Source: Liolophura sinensis (taxonomy: Eukaryota > Mollusca > Polyplacophora > Chitonida > Chitonidae). Taken from it: a stretch of DNA of 64,000 nt. The translations under genes and the position numbers were made by a program. Below the pieces are notes generated by a model. It did no database searches and was not told where the DNA came from. It saw only the letters and a program-made list of their open reading frames with translations. Positions 22,553 to 34,900 of this stretch are shown here, one piece after another; position 1 is the first letter of the stretch, and the number at the start of each line of letters is the position of its first letter. The DNA lies in assembly GCF_032854445.1 (NCBI RefSeq), contig NC_088300.1, positions 21,061,608 through 21,125,607 on the forward strand. Direction: 5' to 3'.

Positions 22553-22615
22553 AACCATTTGGAGTTTACAATGTTCAAATGGACCAAATATTCTATACGC
22601 TCATGTTTTACCTGC
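22553..22615. repeat. Right copy of the direct repeat flanking the array
   Basis: agaaccatttggagtttaca, then ggaccaaatattctata, corresponds to 20961-21025. It lies between the tandem array and the next SLC3A exon relic. Confidence 0.8.
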
Positions 22616-22624
22616 TGTATCACG

Positions 22625-22858
22625 CAGGAATAATTTCGAGTAAACTTGATAGACAATCTCCTTATTCCACCATTAAGTCGGGTGTGGTGTCAACACAATG
22701 ATGACAATGATAACAATCTGTTTTTTTTCTTCAACCTGGTGAAAATAATCGCGATCCTTACATTTAAACTCAACATCAGTCGTTGTTGTCTGAAGAAATT
22801 TTCCGCTAGTTGCACACTGGCTTCGATGATTTGGATTTTTAACCTTGCGACTAGGCAA
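22625..22858 (-). pseudogene. SLC3A exon 1 relic, copy 2
   Basis: The minus strand shows, across frames, KFLQTTTTDVEFKCKD (compare the exon 1 segment [22 protein letters not shown]), IVIIVLTPHP (compare [11 protein letters not shown]) and WWNKEIVYQVYSKLF (compare [15 protein letters not shown]). The segment between the acidic tract and the end of the membrane helix is largely deleted and the frame is broken. It lies in the same orientation as the functional gene. Confidence 0.8.
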
Positions 22859-22879
22859 GGTTAAGTGTCATCAGTGTTT

Positions 22880-23110
22880 CCCGAACCTCCTTTTGCAGCT
22901 TGGAAGAGTTTGGGATTGGTAAAAATTAGTTTTCCCAACGGTCTTTTTTTTTTCACCATTTTCTTGCATGAAGGATTTTTGGTGAACTTGATAGACAATA
23001 TCCTGGTTCCACCTAATTTGGTCGAGTGCATGAGTAGACGAAAACCGTTTTTGGTGTTTCTTTATTTACACATTTTACTACGTTGGTGTAATACTGACTT
23101 CCTTTCGCCC
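22880..23110 (-). pseudogene. SLC3A exon 1 relic, copy 3 (more decayed)
   Basis: Around 22970-23030 the minus strand reads RWNQDIVYQVHQKSF, matching the [15 protein letters not shown] segment that follows the membrane helix in SLC3A. Upstream, toward 23100, the similarity fades. Confidence 0.6.
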
Positions 23111-23920
23111 AAGCGCCCTAGCGATATTACGAAGGAGCTATACTTTTAGCGTAGACCTGGTTATGAACATATAGACTAAAGTCTTTGCTGATACACTTGG
23201 TGTATTATTTCTCTGGTTTGTCACTTAGGAACCATTCTACATGTACCTTATCAGTTTTCTTTGAGGTTTTTTTTTCTTGTCGTACTTATTACAGAAATCT
23301 CATGCCACCGAGAAACGTTGACAGTTTAAGAGCTAAATGTTCGCGTACATATTTATTATTGTTGACACTTTCCTTAAAAGTGCGACTAGACTGTTAAGTC
23401 TTGGTATATAATCTTAGGTCTAGACTGAAGTTCGATTATTGGCACAAGATTGGTATTAAGATTTTTAATTTAACCTAGATAACTTCTTTGAAGAACCGAC
23501 CCCTGAACATGGGACAAACGGGAAAACACTTATAAACGTGCATGCCAGAATTATTCAACTGAATATGTATATAGACTGTCACACTCTAGAGTAAATACAG
23601 GGCTACCTCTATGGCTCATCTGACCGGAAAACAATAAATAAAAAAACATTGAGATACCCCGGTAATCAGTTATTCCAACTCAAAAGAGAGAATTACCATC
23701 AATCTGTCACACAACGGACAGTGACCTATCTACACCAATTGTATATACAAAAAGCTACATAAACCGATTATACTGAGCAATGTAAACTTAATCGAGAGAG
23801 AACTATCTGAAGTTAAAAATAGCTAATTGAACTCATTAGACAGAGCGAACTATCTCAGTCCAATGATCGAGCGGGGTTTTTGACACCACACATCTGAATA
23901 CTTAGACCTGGTATCTGCTA
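23111..23920. other. Intergenic, no gene recognised
   Basis: AT-rich. The open frame 23185-23397 has no recognisable features. Confidence 0.4.
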
Positions 23921-24425
23921 TCATGTATGGGACTATCTGAACTTACTCTAGATATATAAAGCTATCTGCATGTCATGGGATTATCTGAACTCACTATAGA
24001 TGTAAAAAGCTATGTGACATGGGACTATCTAAATTAGTACAGGTATATAAAGCTATCTGGCATGCGGCTTGATGAACTTATTACAGATATATACAGCTAT
24101 TTGACATGGGATTATCTGAACTCACTATAGATGTAAAAAGCTATGTGACATGGGACTATCTTAATTAGTACAGATATATAAAGCTATCTGGCATGCGGCT
24201 ATATGAACTTATTACAGATATATACAGCTATTTGATATGGGATTATCTGAACTTACTTTAGTTATATAAAGCTATTTGCATGTCATCTGAACTTACTACA
24301 GATGTAAAAATCTATATGTCATGTGAGTATCTAATTTAGTATAGATATATAAAACTGTCTGATATGAGATTATCTGAACTTACTATGGATATATAAAGCC
24401 ATCTGATATCAGACTATCTGAACTT
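23921..24425 (+). repeat. Imperfect tandem repeat with a higher-order period of about 131 bp
   Basis: Segments of about 44 bp of the type gactatctgaacttac, then agatatataaagctatctg, recur. Every third one is most alike: ttatctgaactcactatag occurs at 23981 and 24112, and a catgcggct-containing segment at 24061 and 24193. The array is AT-rich and decays at both edges. Confidence 0.7.
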
Positions 24426-24429
24426 ATTA

Positions 24430-24632
24430 CAGGGTCCGTATTTACCAAACGTCTTAAGTCAAAAATTCAAACTCAGCTACAGTTAAAATATTTTGTTTTA
24501 GGAAGTTTAAAATTTGTACTGCAGAACAATGTACCAGTCACAATTTGAGTTCTTTTCTGTTATCAGTTTGGCTTTTTAAGCACTTGCAATTTTTGACTTA
24601 AGTCTTAAGTTGCTTGATAAGTACGGGCCCAG
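24430..24632. mobile_element. Foldback MITE, termini GGGTCCGTA / TACGGGCCC
   Basis: The left end gggtccgtatttaccaaacg plus tcttaagtcaaaaatt is matched in reverse complement by the right end (aatttttgacttaagtctta, then gataagtacgggccc). Internal arms are also complementary. It is a short non-autonomous DNA element directly next to the 131-bp repeat. Confidence 0.7.
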
Positions 24633-26441
24633 ATAATATATTTATACAGCCACCTGAATTTATTGATCCAGATATGCACCAAGGAGGTATTGGGTATATT
24701 AACACAAACAATAGAATGATTGTATTAAAAGAAGTTCAACTGAAACGTTCATGATTTATTTAAATGAAGGGCCTACCGTTTACTTTGTTACAACGTTAAT
24801 GTCCGTCACAGCTTGATATTAATTCATTTGTGCAGAGAAGCTACACTTTTTATGCATGTAGAAAAGGAAATCCCTCAGCGTAAGCTGAATTGCATGATAA
24901 TTTCCTGATTTAAAATTCTTAATCATTGAAAATAAATACTTAGCCACCAGCCTGGCTACTGTGTGCCATTGTTGCATTTTCTTATATAATGATTTCTAAG
25001 ATTGTATTAAAGCATGAAAATTGGGATGATTCATTGGGCTGACAGCAACAGAGAGCCTGCTCGATGAAACCTTCACTTGCGTTAACCACATGGACCAAAC
25101 TGTCGACAATCCATTCGAAATACCGTACCCTAACCACATTGGTTCGAACATCGCCAGACTGTAAAAAGTTTCCGAGTTTTCTTGGATGATAGTCCCGGAC
25201 TGCTGTCGGCAATATAATATACAAAAATTAAAACCTTGTTTAGCAGGAAAACGACACCCATGAATGTTACCTGCTTTACAACGTACAAATTACAAGTGAG
25301 AATGGCTGGACCTGGCTGGATCAGGCGCATTCCGAAATTGTATCCCATGAACATTTTTGGTTGCTATTTTGTTAGCTGTAACATAGAGCTGTAACTGAGA
25401 GAGAAAGAAAGACAAACGTAAATGTATTCTATGTCAGAGACAACTATTTCTCGACATTCCACAGGAAATCAGTAATAAAAATCGCAAGTACCAAGAAAAT
25501 TAAGCGGTCCTGGAAGCTGGCAGTTTCGAGCTTATAGAGCTATTCCCTAGATGTAGATCAGTAATTGTTGAGCGCTGTAAATAAGATGCATTTACTACTG
25601 TAATTTTATGTACAAGTAAGAGTTTACGTCGGTTTTAACATTTCGGTTCAGTGAAAATTTTGCCGTATGCGATCAGTGTATTGCGCTTGTTTGTAAATTG
25701 TTGTAAAACCAATGATGTAATTACTGTTGTTTCAGTATTTCAATGTGAAAGTCTTTCGCTTTCTGGGGTTTCCATATGTGACAGGGGCCTATATACTACA
25801 GGGTTAAAATAACGCTTTCTATTTAGGCCTATATTGGTTGCACAATTAATTTGATTGCGTCGGTCGGAAAACTAAGTTAATCATTTTAATTAATTAATAT
25901 AGATAGAGCTCGTTTAGCTCCTTTCTTATGAAAATACGTTAACGTAGAGTTAACCTTACAAGTATTCCATGTCAAATTTGCGCAATTTACAAATTGTATG
26001 CAGTAATTGTAGTCTATTTGTTTGATTTGTTTGATTATTGTTTCACGCCTATGTCCCTATATCCTTATGGGGTTTTTTTGTTTTTTTTTAATTTTTATTT
26101 CGCCTCGTACATTATTATAGTCTTATGTCTTACTTTGATATCTGTCCAGTCGACGAGGATGGAAGGGGTCGGCATTACAGCCTTCCTGGACAAATCAATA
26201 GCATGCGCAGATGACACATTTTACTTTCTCGCGCATACTGTATTTCACCCGACGTTTAGTAACGTACATGAAAAAAAAAAACAACACTTTCATGAAGACA
26301 CAAAAAGTTTGAAAAAGGAAAACGTTTTTTGGGGATAAGAAATTAATTAAACTTCGAAAAAAATAATCTACCTGTCCTGATAAGGTAGATGAATCACTTG
26401 AAATTAGCTGAGCTTCAGGTGAAATACAGTAACCATATTTC
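24633..26441. other. Intergenic, no gene recognised
   Basis: The minus-strand open frame 24982-25224 reads somewhat like protein (RDYHPRKLGNFLQSGDVRTN) and is preceded by a possible acceptor, but I recognise no family and see no partner exons. The rest is AT-rich and featureless. Confidence 0.3.
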
Positions 26442-27104
26442 ATGATGAAATATAGTAATTTCTTCAACATGTTTCAACTTTTCTGTGAAAACTGTACGGT
26501 AATCTTCAGCATGAATGTTCTTGCAGCATGTGACTATAGTATAATGTACTTCTTTTGTATACTGTTTTATACGTGTTATATGCACGACTGCCGTCAGCTT
26601 CTAAATTTAGCTTGCCACTGTTTACATATGCTGAGTTCAGGGCTTGGTGTCTGCCTCTGCCTTAGAATGTTCCAGAATACGCTCATTTCGGGGCCTGTTT
26701 GTTTACAAGTGTTCAGGAGTTTTCTTATTGTAGAAAATTCCACCAGTCTATATAAGACCTATGAAAGCAGGTCAAGGAGGGAAAAAAAATTGAGAGTTCT
26801 GGATGCTTTCGCTGTGTGTTACTTTAGTAGGCCTTTTGTGCTGAATTTTGGTGTCTTTATAGCCTCTGGCTTTGTTATATCATATCTCCACCGAGCACTT
26901 GTTCAGGCTGAACTTGTATATTTAATTTGTGCTCTTGTGTACACAGTGCTTATTAGTACACGGACCCTGTTTGTGGAATTTTGTGTACATTTCGTCATAC
27001 ACTCAGTTATACTGTGGATTTTCCCTCTTATTTGTGCATTTATGCCTGTATGGTTTTCAGCATTGTGGAATATATGCGTCCGTTTGAACTTGACACCGTT
27101 GTAG
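26442..27104 (+). CDS. Hydrophobic 220-codon open frame, doubtful gene
   Basis: An uninterrupted 220-codon frame rich in Leu, Phe, Cys and Ile with several stretches that could span a membrane. A basic segment (SRSRREKKLRVLDAF) lies near residue 110-125. A possible AATAAA lies about 110 bp after the stop. Against it, the composition follows from T-rich DNA, the start has no clear context, and I recognise no family. It may be chance or part of a 3' UTR. Confidence 0.2.
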   Translation: MMKYSNFFNMFQLFCENCTVIFSMNVLAACDYSIMYFFCILFYTCYMHDCRQLLNLACHCLHMLSSGLGVCLCLRMFQNTLISGPVCLQVFRSFLIVENSTSLYKTYESRSRREKKLRVLDAFAVCYFSRPFVLNFGVFIASGFVISYLHRALVQAELVYLICALVYTVLISTRTLFVEFCVHFVIHSVILWIFPLICAFMPVWFSALWNICVRLNLTPL

Positions 27105-27737
27105 GCCTACATGTAAATACTTTAGTATTTGTATAGATACTGCTATCCTTTCTTGTTAAACTTAAGTACTTTAATATTTGTAAAAGCCTTGTTATCTGTT
27201 CTTGTTAAACCCAATAAATTGTTGTAAAATAAAATCTGCTGGTTTTGGTTACTTTTTGTGCGGCTAAATTGTCGTGTATTTCGAACAAGCCATCTCTTTA
27301 TAATACAGACAGTTTGGGTCGTAACATACGATATATATTTTAACAGGTATAACTGGTTAACGTCCTCTCTTGACTGCTGAGTTGCGAAGAGCAATTTACA
27401 ACTGAATAAGTGAACTTACCATACATAGCCTTTACCGCGTGGGCTTTCAATATACACAATTAAGGATTACGATATTACTACCTCGTGTACCTATAAGAGA
27501 GCTCACTGACGGACAAATGTATGAAGAATGACTATACAGGCACACATACACATATCTTGTAGCTAGTTTCAAGGACCAAGTCTTGACGGAGGAGATAATC
27601 CAAAACACACTGGTATATGGCAGGCATGTGCGTAATTTCATTCTTGTACATTGGCTTCGGGAGTAGACTATGTAATCTGCTGTTCATTCCTGCGTATCAG
27701 AGACGCCTAGTGGGCAAACTGATAACGTAATTGCATT
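27105..27737. other. Intergenic, no gene recognised
   Basis: AT-rich with AATAAA/AAATAAAA strings at about 27211-27233. No coding features are seen. Confidence 0.4.
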
Positions 27738-28340
27738 GTCCATTGCAAGAGACCAATAATCAAGTCAACTCGGAAGCGAGTCGCCTTGAGCGGGAAATGG
27801 TAACCCATGGAACAATGGTCAAGTCAGCTCGGGAGCGAGTCGCCTTGCAGGGGAAACTGTACCCTATAGAACAACGGTCAAGTCAGCTAGGAAGTGAGTC
27901 GCCTTGTGTGGGAAAGAGTAACCCATTGAACAACGTGCTGGTCAACTAGGAAGTCGCCTTGTGCAGGAAACGGTACTCATTGAACAATGGATAAGCCGAC
28001 TAAAAACCGAGTCATCTCGTGCGGGAAACAGTACCCCACTGAACAATGGTCAAGTCAGCTAGGAAGCGACTCGCCGTGTGCGGGAAACCGTACCCCATTG
28101 AACAATGCCCAAGTCAACTAGGAAGTCGCCTTGAGCGGGAAACGGTACCCCATTGAACAACGGCCAAGTCAACCAGGAAGCGAGTCGCCTTGTGCGAGAA
28201 ACTGTACTTCACTGAAAAATGGTCAAGTCAACTAGGAAGTCGTCTTTTGCGGGAAACGGTACTCCATTGAACAATGGACAAGTCAACCAGGAAGGGAATC
28301 ACCTTGTGCGGGAAACGGTACCCCACTGAACAATGGTAAA
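27738..28340 (+). repeat. 59-bp minisatellite, left part
   Basis: Unit approximately caagtcagctaggaagcgag + tcgccttgtgcgggaaacgg + taccccattgaacaatggt, about 10 copies with small deletions that remove gcgagtc in some units. It is interrupted by a SINE at 28349 and resumes at 28619. Confidence 0.85.
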
Positions 28341-28348
28341 GTCGCCTA

Positions 28349-28618
28349 GGAGTTTATTTATTTATTTATTTGGTGTTTTACGCCGCACTCAAGAATATTT
28401 CACTCATATGACCGCGCCTAGTATAAGGGTGGGAGAAGACCGGGCGGAGCCCGGCAGAAACCCACGACCACCCACAGGTTGCTGGCAGACCTTCCCAAGT
28501 GCGGCCGGAGAGGAAGACAGCATGAGCTGGACTTGAACTCACAGCGACCGCATTGGTGAGAGACTTCCGGGTCATTCCGCTGCGATAGCGCGCTAACCGA
28601 CTGAGCCACGGAGGCCCC
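28349..28618 (-). mobile_element. Full-length family A SINE inserted in the 59-bp minisatellite
   Basis: All family A landmarks are present on the minus strand from 28618: the ggggcctccgtggctcagt head, gagttcaagtcc, catgctgtcttcctctcc, the gggtttctgcc block, and the taaaacaccaaataaataaa tail. Repeat units lie on both sides, so the array is older than the insertion. The target duplication is blurred by the repeat itself. Confidence 0.9.
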
Positions 28619-28735
28619 CATGTCAGCTAGGAAGCGAGTCGCCTTGTGCGGGAAACCGTATCCCATAGAACAACGGACAAGTCAACTAGGAAGCGAGTCG
28701 CCTTATGCGAGAAACTGTACTTCACTGAACAATGG
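28619..28735 (+). repeat. 59-bp minisatellite, right part
   Basis: Two further units (gtcagctaggaagcgagtcg twice, 59 bp apart within wobble) continue the array after the SINE. Confidence 0.85.
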
Positions 28736-31700
28736 CAATGTCAGCAATTTTAATGGGGCATACTTTTGGGAGAGAGAAAAAGTAATTGGGAGGGATATAA
28801 TGTATAGGAAAGTCTGCGGGAGGGAACATTTTCAACTCAAGTTCAAATTCATTTATTCACTAATAACTAGCCTAATATTCTGAGAAGACTGGGTAAGGCA
28901 CATTACCGACTGACAATGGAACATCTCTTAGCAATTAGGCATTGCTATGGCAATTGGTATTTCCAAAGGACATCAACATTAAATATCTCCCATATAACGT
29001 GGTATACAATCAAGTTTAACATTGGACAATATAATTACTAAACGTACCCAAAGAAAAATAATAACAGAATTTCATCAGGAATTTGCCCTTCCTTGCTTAG
29101 CAGCGAGAACATGACAAGATATCGTCGGCTTAACTTGACTGGGGATAAATAACATATTTTTGGAGCCAGGAGCCTCCTTTACGATGCAGTCACTTACTGC
29201 CCTTGATCGGACTTGAATGCTGTTACAACTCTGCCATACCAGTCAGGTCCATATTGATTAACCTAAGTCATTTACGGGAGGATGCGAGATGAACAGCAAA
29301 GATTTTACACGATTGGTACAAAAACCGGAGTGGTTAGGGAAACTAATACACAGTTGAGAAGTGTTTATCAATGAACCCAGTGATTTCAAAACACGGGCAC
29401 CATGAACAGATTATGTCATCTAGGTCCAATAAGCATTGAGTGTCAGAGAGTGCCACATGACAGGTTTGAGTGTGACTCGTCTCACCGAGCCACGTCCCTC
29501 TCCTCATTATCAAAGCAATGCAGTTTACTGTCATGGGAACACCGAGACAGTTCCATTGAGGTGTGACTATTAAAGTTGTATACCTGTATTTATTTGATTG
29601 GAGTTTAATGACTGGTTTTGATTGGAGGAAACTGGAGTACCCTGAGTTTAAACCATAGCCAACCAGCACCAGCTGGATTTGAACACAAGACATCATTGGC
29701 CAAAGGCTGGACACTCTGGGCAGGTTAGTGCTTTAACAGTCTAAGCCGCATCACCAGTCATTTACAAATAGCATGTACATGAAATAATGAATAAACAATG
29801 AAGGCCACACGTATTTCACGATTTAAGTATGTTTATGTATCTTGTACGCATTAAATGTAGAGACGTGGAAATCACAGACATTAGACAGACATTATGTTTT
29901 TGATAGCACGTGTGTGGCCTTCACGCTATCAGATTAGTTGCTGGTGGTACATCATACCAGATATCTTTAAATAATTAGTGTTCATATTTACCGACTGGTC
30001 CTAATTATTAAGATTATAACCTGTTTGAACAGTATATAACCGGGCGGGAGGGGAGGGTGGGGGCATCTGAGAAACGTAATAGGGACCTTAAGTCCACCAA
30101 AAGCAACAAATTAACTGCCCAAGCCCATCTCCAGCCAGCCGCTTGGTACAGCGGTCGGGATTAGCGGGTGGCGTCACAGATGGCCAACCCAAGTCTACCT
30201 AACCTAAATAACCTGGGAATTCGTATCTAAACGATGTCATTCTCGAGATGGATTCTAGCTACACCACAGTAAATATACCACGTATCATTATGAACCCACA
30301 GTGGATCACGTTGAACTTGCGATATACGACACTGACATCTCTGGCCAGACTCCAGATTCCGAGTTTCAGACTTCGATGAATTCGATGTTTGTCCAGGCAT
30401 TTCCAACCGAACTGGCAATACTTACCGGTAGGCTATAGCTGTGTCCTGTGTTACACTGTACATTTTGTATGTTTATCTTAATATTTAATTATTATTTACT
30501 ACTCTTTCCCTCTGTCCACTTCACAATAAATATCATTCTATTCCCCGGTGGATTCTAAATTCATGCCAATACTCTATGGCAATGACCGGTACATGTTATT
30601 TTCGGCATTCCGAATAACCTCTGCTTACAGGAGCATATAATCGCGTACATTATAAATACTTGTACGTTGTGGGCGTCGATCTTAGTGTACAGAGATTGGG
30701 TATCTATCAGTTTTCCGTTAATAATATTTTATAACTACTGTGTGCCGTTGTGGAAATTCAGCTGTATTCCTCTCGTTGCTTTCAGCAATAAAATGACGAC
30801 AGCAGATACATGTGTTTTGGGTGGGTACCAAATCTTTCCATCTTGTGCACTAAATCCATGCCTTCCTGTAGGCCAAATCATCTGAAAACTTCAAAACACC
30901 TTAACTCCAAGGTTCTTCGACTTCCTGTTTTTACAACCGTATGCAGAACAGCAAACCACTTCGTGAAGAAATGCGATATGCTAGTCCCTGTTGTAGCTTT
31001 TTTTAACACTATTTAAACTAAATGGCGAAGCACCGCCAGCTCGTAAAGGTTTCACTTGTAAGGTGTAATTCGGCGTAGATTGCCAAGGGTAGACTGGCGG
31101 AAAAACTGCATAAAACCAGCCTCATTACCTAGTGATTTTTAAAGCCATCTTAATCGAAAAGAATTACCGTTTTCCAATATTTTTTTACACTCAATATAAC
31201 CATATATACAGGGGTAACTAACTAACTAACTATGAATAAATAAAGAAACTGGACACTAATCCTTTAACAACTGCTGCTACAGCACAGTACAATCCTACTC
31301 ACGCATTTCTGTGTAAAATCACTGTTGTATTAGACATACATGTATAAACATGTACAGGTGTTACTGACTTTGCTCAGAAGAAACAAACTGGTGTAGGTGA
31401 TATCTAGACTCGAGTAGTTCTACTGCAAGTTTTTGGAAAAGCAGATATGTCAAATGAAACAAATTCCTCAGTGCCTGGAAAAGGGAAAACTACTAAAACT
31501 TACTTTTAAGTTCACCAAAAAGCTTACAAGTAGAAGTAAACTCATAATGTCTACCCCAGTGTCACAATCCAACCAAACCACATGAAGTTTACTTTCAGGA
31601 TGCGGTTACAGTATTTGTACCCTTCAGAATACCCTTGACGTTCTATCTTCATCTGCCAAAGTACCGAAAATATACGCAGTCTCTCCAGTGAAGTCCAACT

Positions 31701-31969
31701 GTCAACAACAAAACTATGACATGCATCTATCTGTTGTCTCTCTGATAAAGTTCAACTGTTAACAACAAAACTTTGACATGTATCTCTTGTCTTTATAATG
31801 AAGTTCAGTTGTTATTAAAGCAACAGGCTTCTGTTTTCCTGGTATCTTCATTCACACGGTGTCAAGTAACAAGATACACTGTACATCTTTTTCCAAGGTC
31901 AGAGGCCATCCAAAACCTACACAATCACACCCTCAATCAGTCTCCAGATAAATCTGTCCCAGGCTGCAG
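28736..31969. other. Intergenic and SLIRP 3' flank
   Basis: No gene is recognised. 29585-29756 is a diverged family A SINE relic on the minus strand (gtatttatttgattggagtt at its tail, ctggatttgaacacaag as a B-box remnant). A G-rich run lies at 30042-30064. The part next to 31969 should contain the SLIRP 3' UTR. Confidence 0.45.
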
Positions 31970-34900
31970 TTAGTCATCCTTGGGTTTGCCCTGAGAGGCA
32001 TTTGTAGATGCTCCTTTCCCTGAAGCTGCTATGAGAATCTGCAACCAAACAGTTCTCTGATCATATATCAAGCAAACTGTTCATTTATTTGTTTACTTCA
32101 AGGATAATCTTAAGAATTATTATATGATTTGGGGCAGATATATGGGTGTCGGGAGCTTGAATTCTCTGGGTAAACAACAGCCTTTGGCTAGTTACTAATT
32201 ATAGTAATACAGAACCAAATAGGAGTCCAAGTGGTTTAGATGATGAAAAAAATGTTTCAGCTGATCATAAAAAGTACTTACATTTTGGAAAAAATTCAAG
32301 CTCATGTAACTGGGAAACAAAATGTTAGTAGTTTGTAACCAATAATAAAGAAAGGTGTGACAGACAAGAAATCCAAAATGGCAAACATCAATTGTGCTGA
32401 ATTACCTAGACTAACAAAAATTTCTTCCTACTGTCCCCTCATTGACTTCAAGCCACTGTGTAAGAATAAACTTGACTGAATGAAAACTGTTCAAGATATC
32501 TTGTTGACAGGTGAAGGAGAGTCAAATTGACTGACGGACACGCACAGGCCATTTCTATGTTGTCTGACTCTCCCTGCTGGGGGACAACTAACACTGATAT
32601 AGGATTAGTAGGGCCCATGTTCTATGACAAAAGGCAATACCCCAATACTCTGAACATACCATTATCCAGGATCAGACAAAATACTCTGCTTTTCAATGGA
32701 CAACAACGGTCACGTGGGGCACAGATATCTTCTGGAGTCCTGTCAAATGTGTCTACTGATATGGTTATCTCCCTTTGTTCAGTTGTTAATACAATGGTCC
32801 CATCGCCAGAGCAATTCACCCATGCATTGGTCTTCTGCACTAATTTGATGTGTCTTTGCAGGATGAATTCATTACATGTTTCCTCAGTGATAGGATACAG
32901 AAATATATAGTGTCAGTAACCTTTATATTGGGCACGGCTGTCATCTCGAGGATTACTGACACCATATATTAGTGCATCATATCACTGAGTAACCACGTCA
33001 CTCATAAAATCAGTACCTTATAATTATCCAACACATGCTCATTCTGAGAAATGGCTGCTGTGTAAGCTTCTCTGCTGCCAAATTGGACAAACCCGTAGCC
33101 TCGACTCATCCCAGTCTCCTTATTCTGTTAAACAGCAAAGGAAACAGTGAAGAACTGTACACCTTAATAATTACCCCTGAAATACAACATTACACTCGGT
33201 AGGTTATTGGTTTAAATACATAAAAAACACAAATATATTTATAACATTTCAGAATTTTTATAGCACCTGTGGTTAAAGATAATGCCTGTTTTTAAGTTAT
33301 ACCTCATGAGCACTGTAACATTAATTTTAAAAATACAACTTATCCTAATTCCTCAACCTTTTGGCATATGAAAGATGAACTTTCAATGCAATTTATACAC
33401 ATTTTTTAGTTCTTTCTGAAGACAGAACTAAATTGGTTGGATTGGCCAATTTCTGGGCTTCACAGAAAATGTAATTTTACCAGTGGACATAGAGAAATGC
33501 CTTCAGAATAGGCTTGGATAAGTAATAAAAAGGTTACGGTAATGAAGTTTTTTCTGTCACTTACAAATAACACTGATGCCTGTTTCACCGGTCCAAACAT
33601 CTGAAAATATTCACGAAGTTCATCTGAAAGCAATGAAAAAAATGACAATGGAGCAAACTTGAACTAAAATAAAGAGTCAGGTAAATCTCATTCTGATTGA
33701 TTGATTAAATCTCAATCACAGCTGCAAGAGTTAGAGAAACAACCCCAAATGTGTCAGATTTATGGTAAGGACCATTTACCACTGTTCACAAATGTATTAA
33801 AACTTCTCTCGCATAAATTACCTTTGACTGAGTGGTCTCTGTAATTAACAAAGCTGGTTTGAGATAAGCTGAACCAAAAGGGTCCACGGCAATCTAAATC
33901 ACACCTGTTTAAAAAAAAAAAGTGATAATTTTCCAATCATACACAACAGTAGTTGATGAGCATGCCACCATTATGCTGCTTGAGCCAGGCTAACCTTGAG
34001 GTCATGACGTTTGTCAGCCTTTGCCTAATGTAAATGCAGAAAGGAGTATGCTCAAGACTCCAGGGATTATCTCTTTTGAATGACATAGCCTCATAGATCA
34101 CAGGGCGATGACAACCAGATTGAGATGGTGGCCACCCAAATAGGGCAGACTGTAAAAATGTGTGATTTACCACTCTGACTGTTTTTGATTTGCTCAGCCA
34201 AAGAAGAAGCTAGTCAATTTGTAGGAAGATTCGCTTGGCCATGGTTGATGCTACAGATTGAAATATTAATGTGTGCGTGAACAGATGTAAATGTCTCTTA
34301 TCCTAAATCTGACACATTTGGGGCTGTCTGTATCCTTAACTCTCACAACTGTGTAGATTGAATGACAGTTACCCCATAGTGGCACTCCACAACTAACTTT
34401 ATCTAGCCTTCACAGACACTTTCTCTTCACCTTCCCAATCCTAACAGTCATAATCTGTGTAAATTTCTTGATCAAGTCACAAACAATGTTTTCTTTGTCG
34501 GTCACCACACCATAGACAATACATGAAACCATTGTGATGCAGACACAGTTGCCATAAACATTCATTACTTTAGAAAACTACTCATACTGTTTTAGCATGA
34601 TTTTACCAGATCTCTACCAGCTCAGACATTTTAACCCATCTAGTAACTATGTTCTTCAGCATGAAAATTTCTCTTACTTTTACTTGAGTGCGTTCTAATA
34701 TTAATTTGGTTTTAAACATGTCAGAACGATAACATGTACCAAGTTCTACGAGCTGACAGCAGATTTAACAGTGCCAAGCTGTCTGCTCAGCACGTCAGTG
34801 CATCGTTAGATCAGCTGAGCCACATTCATGTGGCTATGTTCTAAGCAGAGCTTGGCTTGATGTGGTACACACATAGGGCAAATTAGAGAGCCATTACACA

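Noticed and set aside
27738-28735. CRISPR-like array (regular repeats of 59 bp)
   Set aside because: There is no repeat-spacer alternation, units are contiguous, and the genome is eukaryotic; it is a minisatellite.
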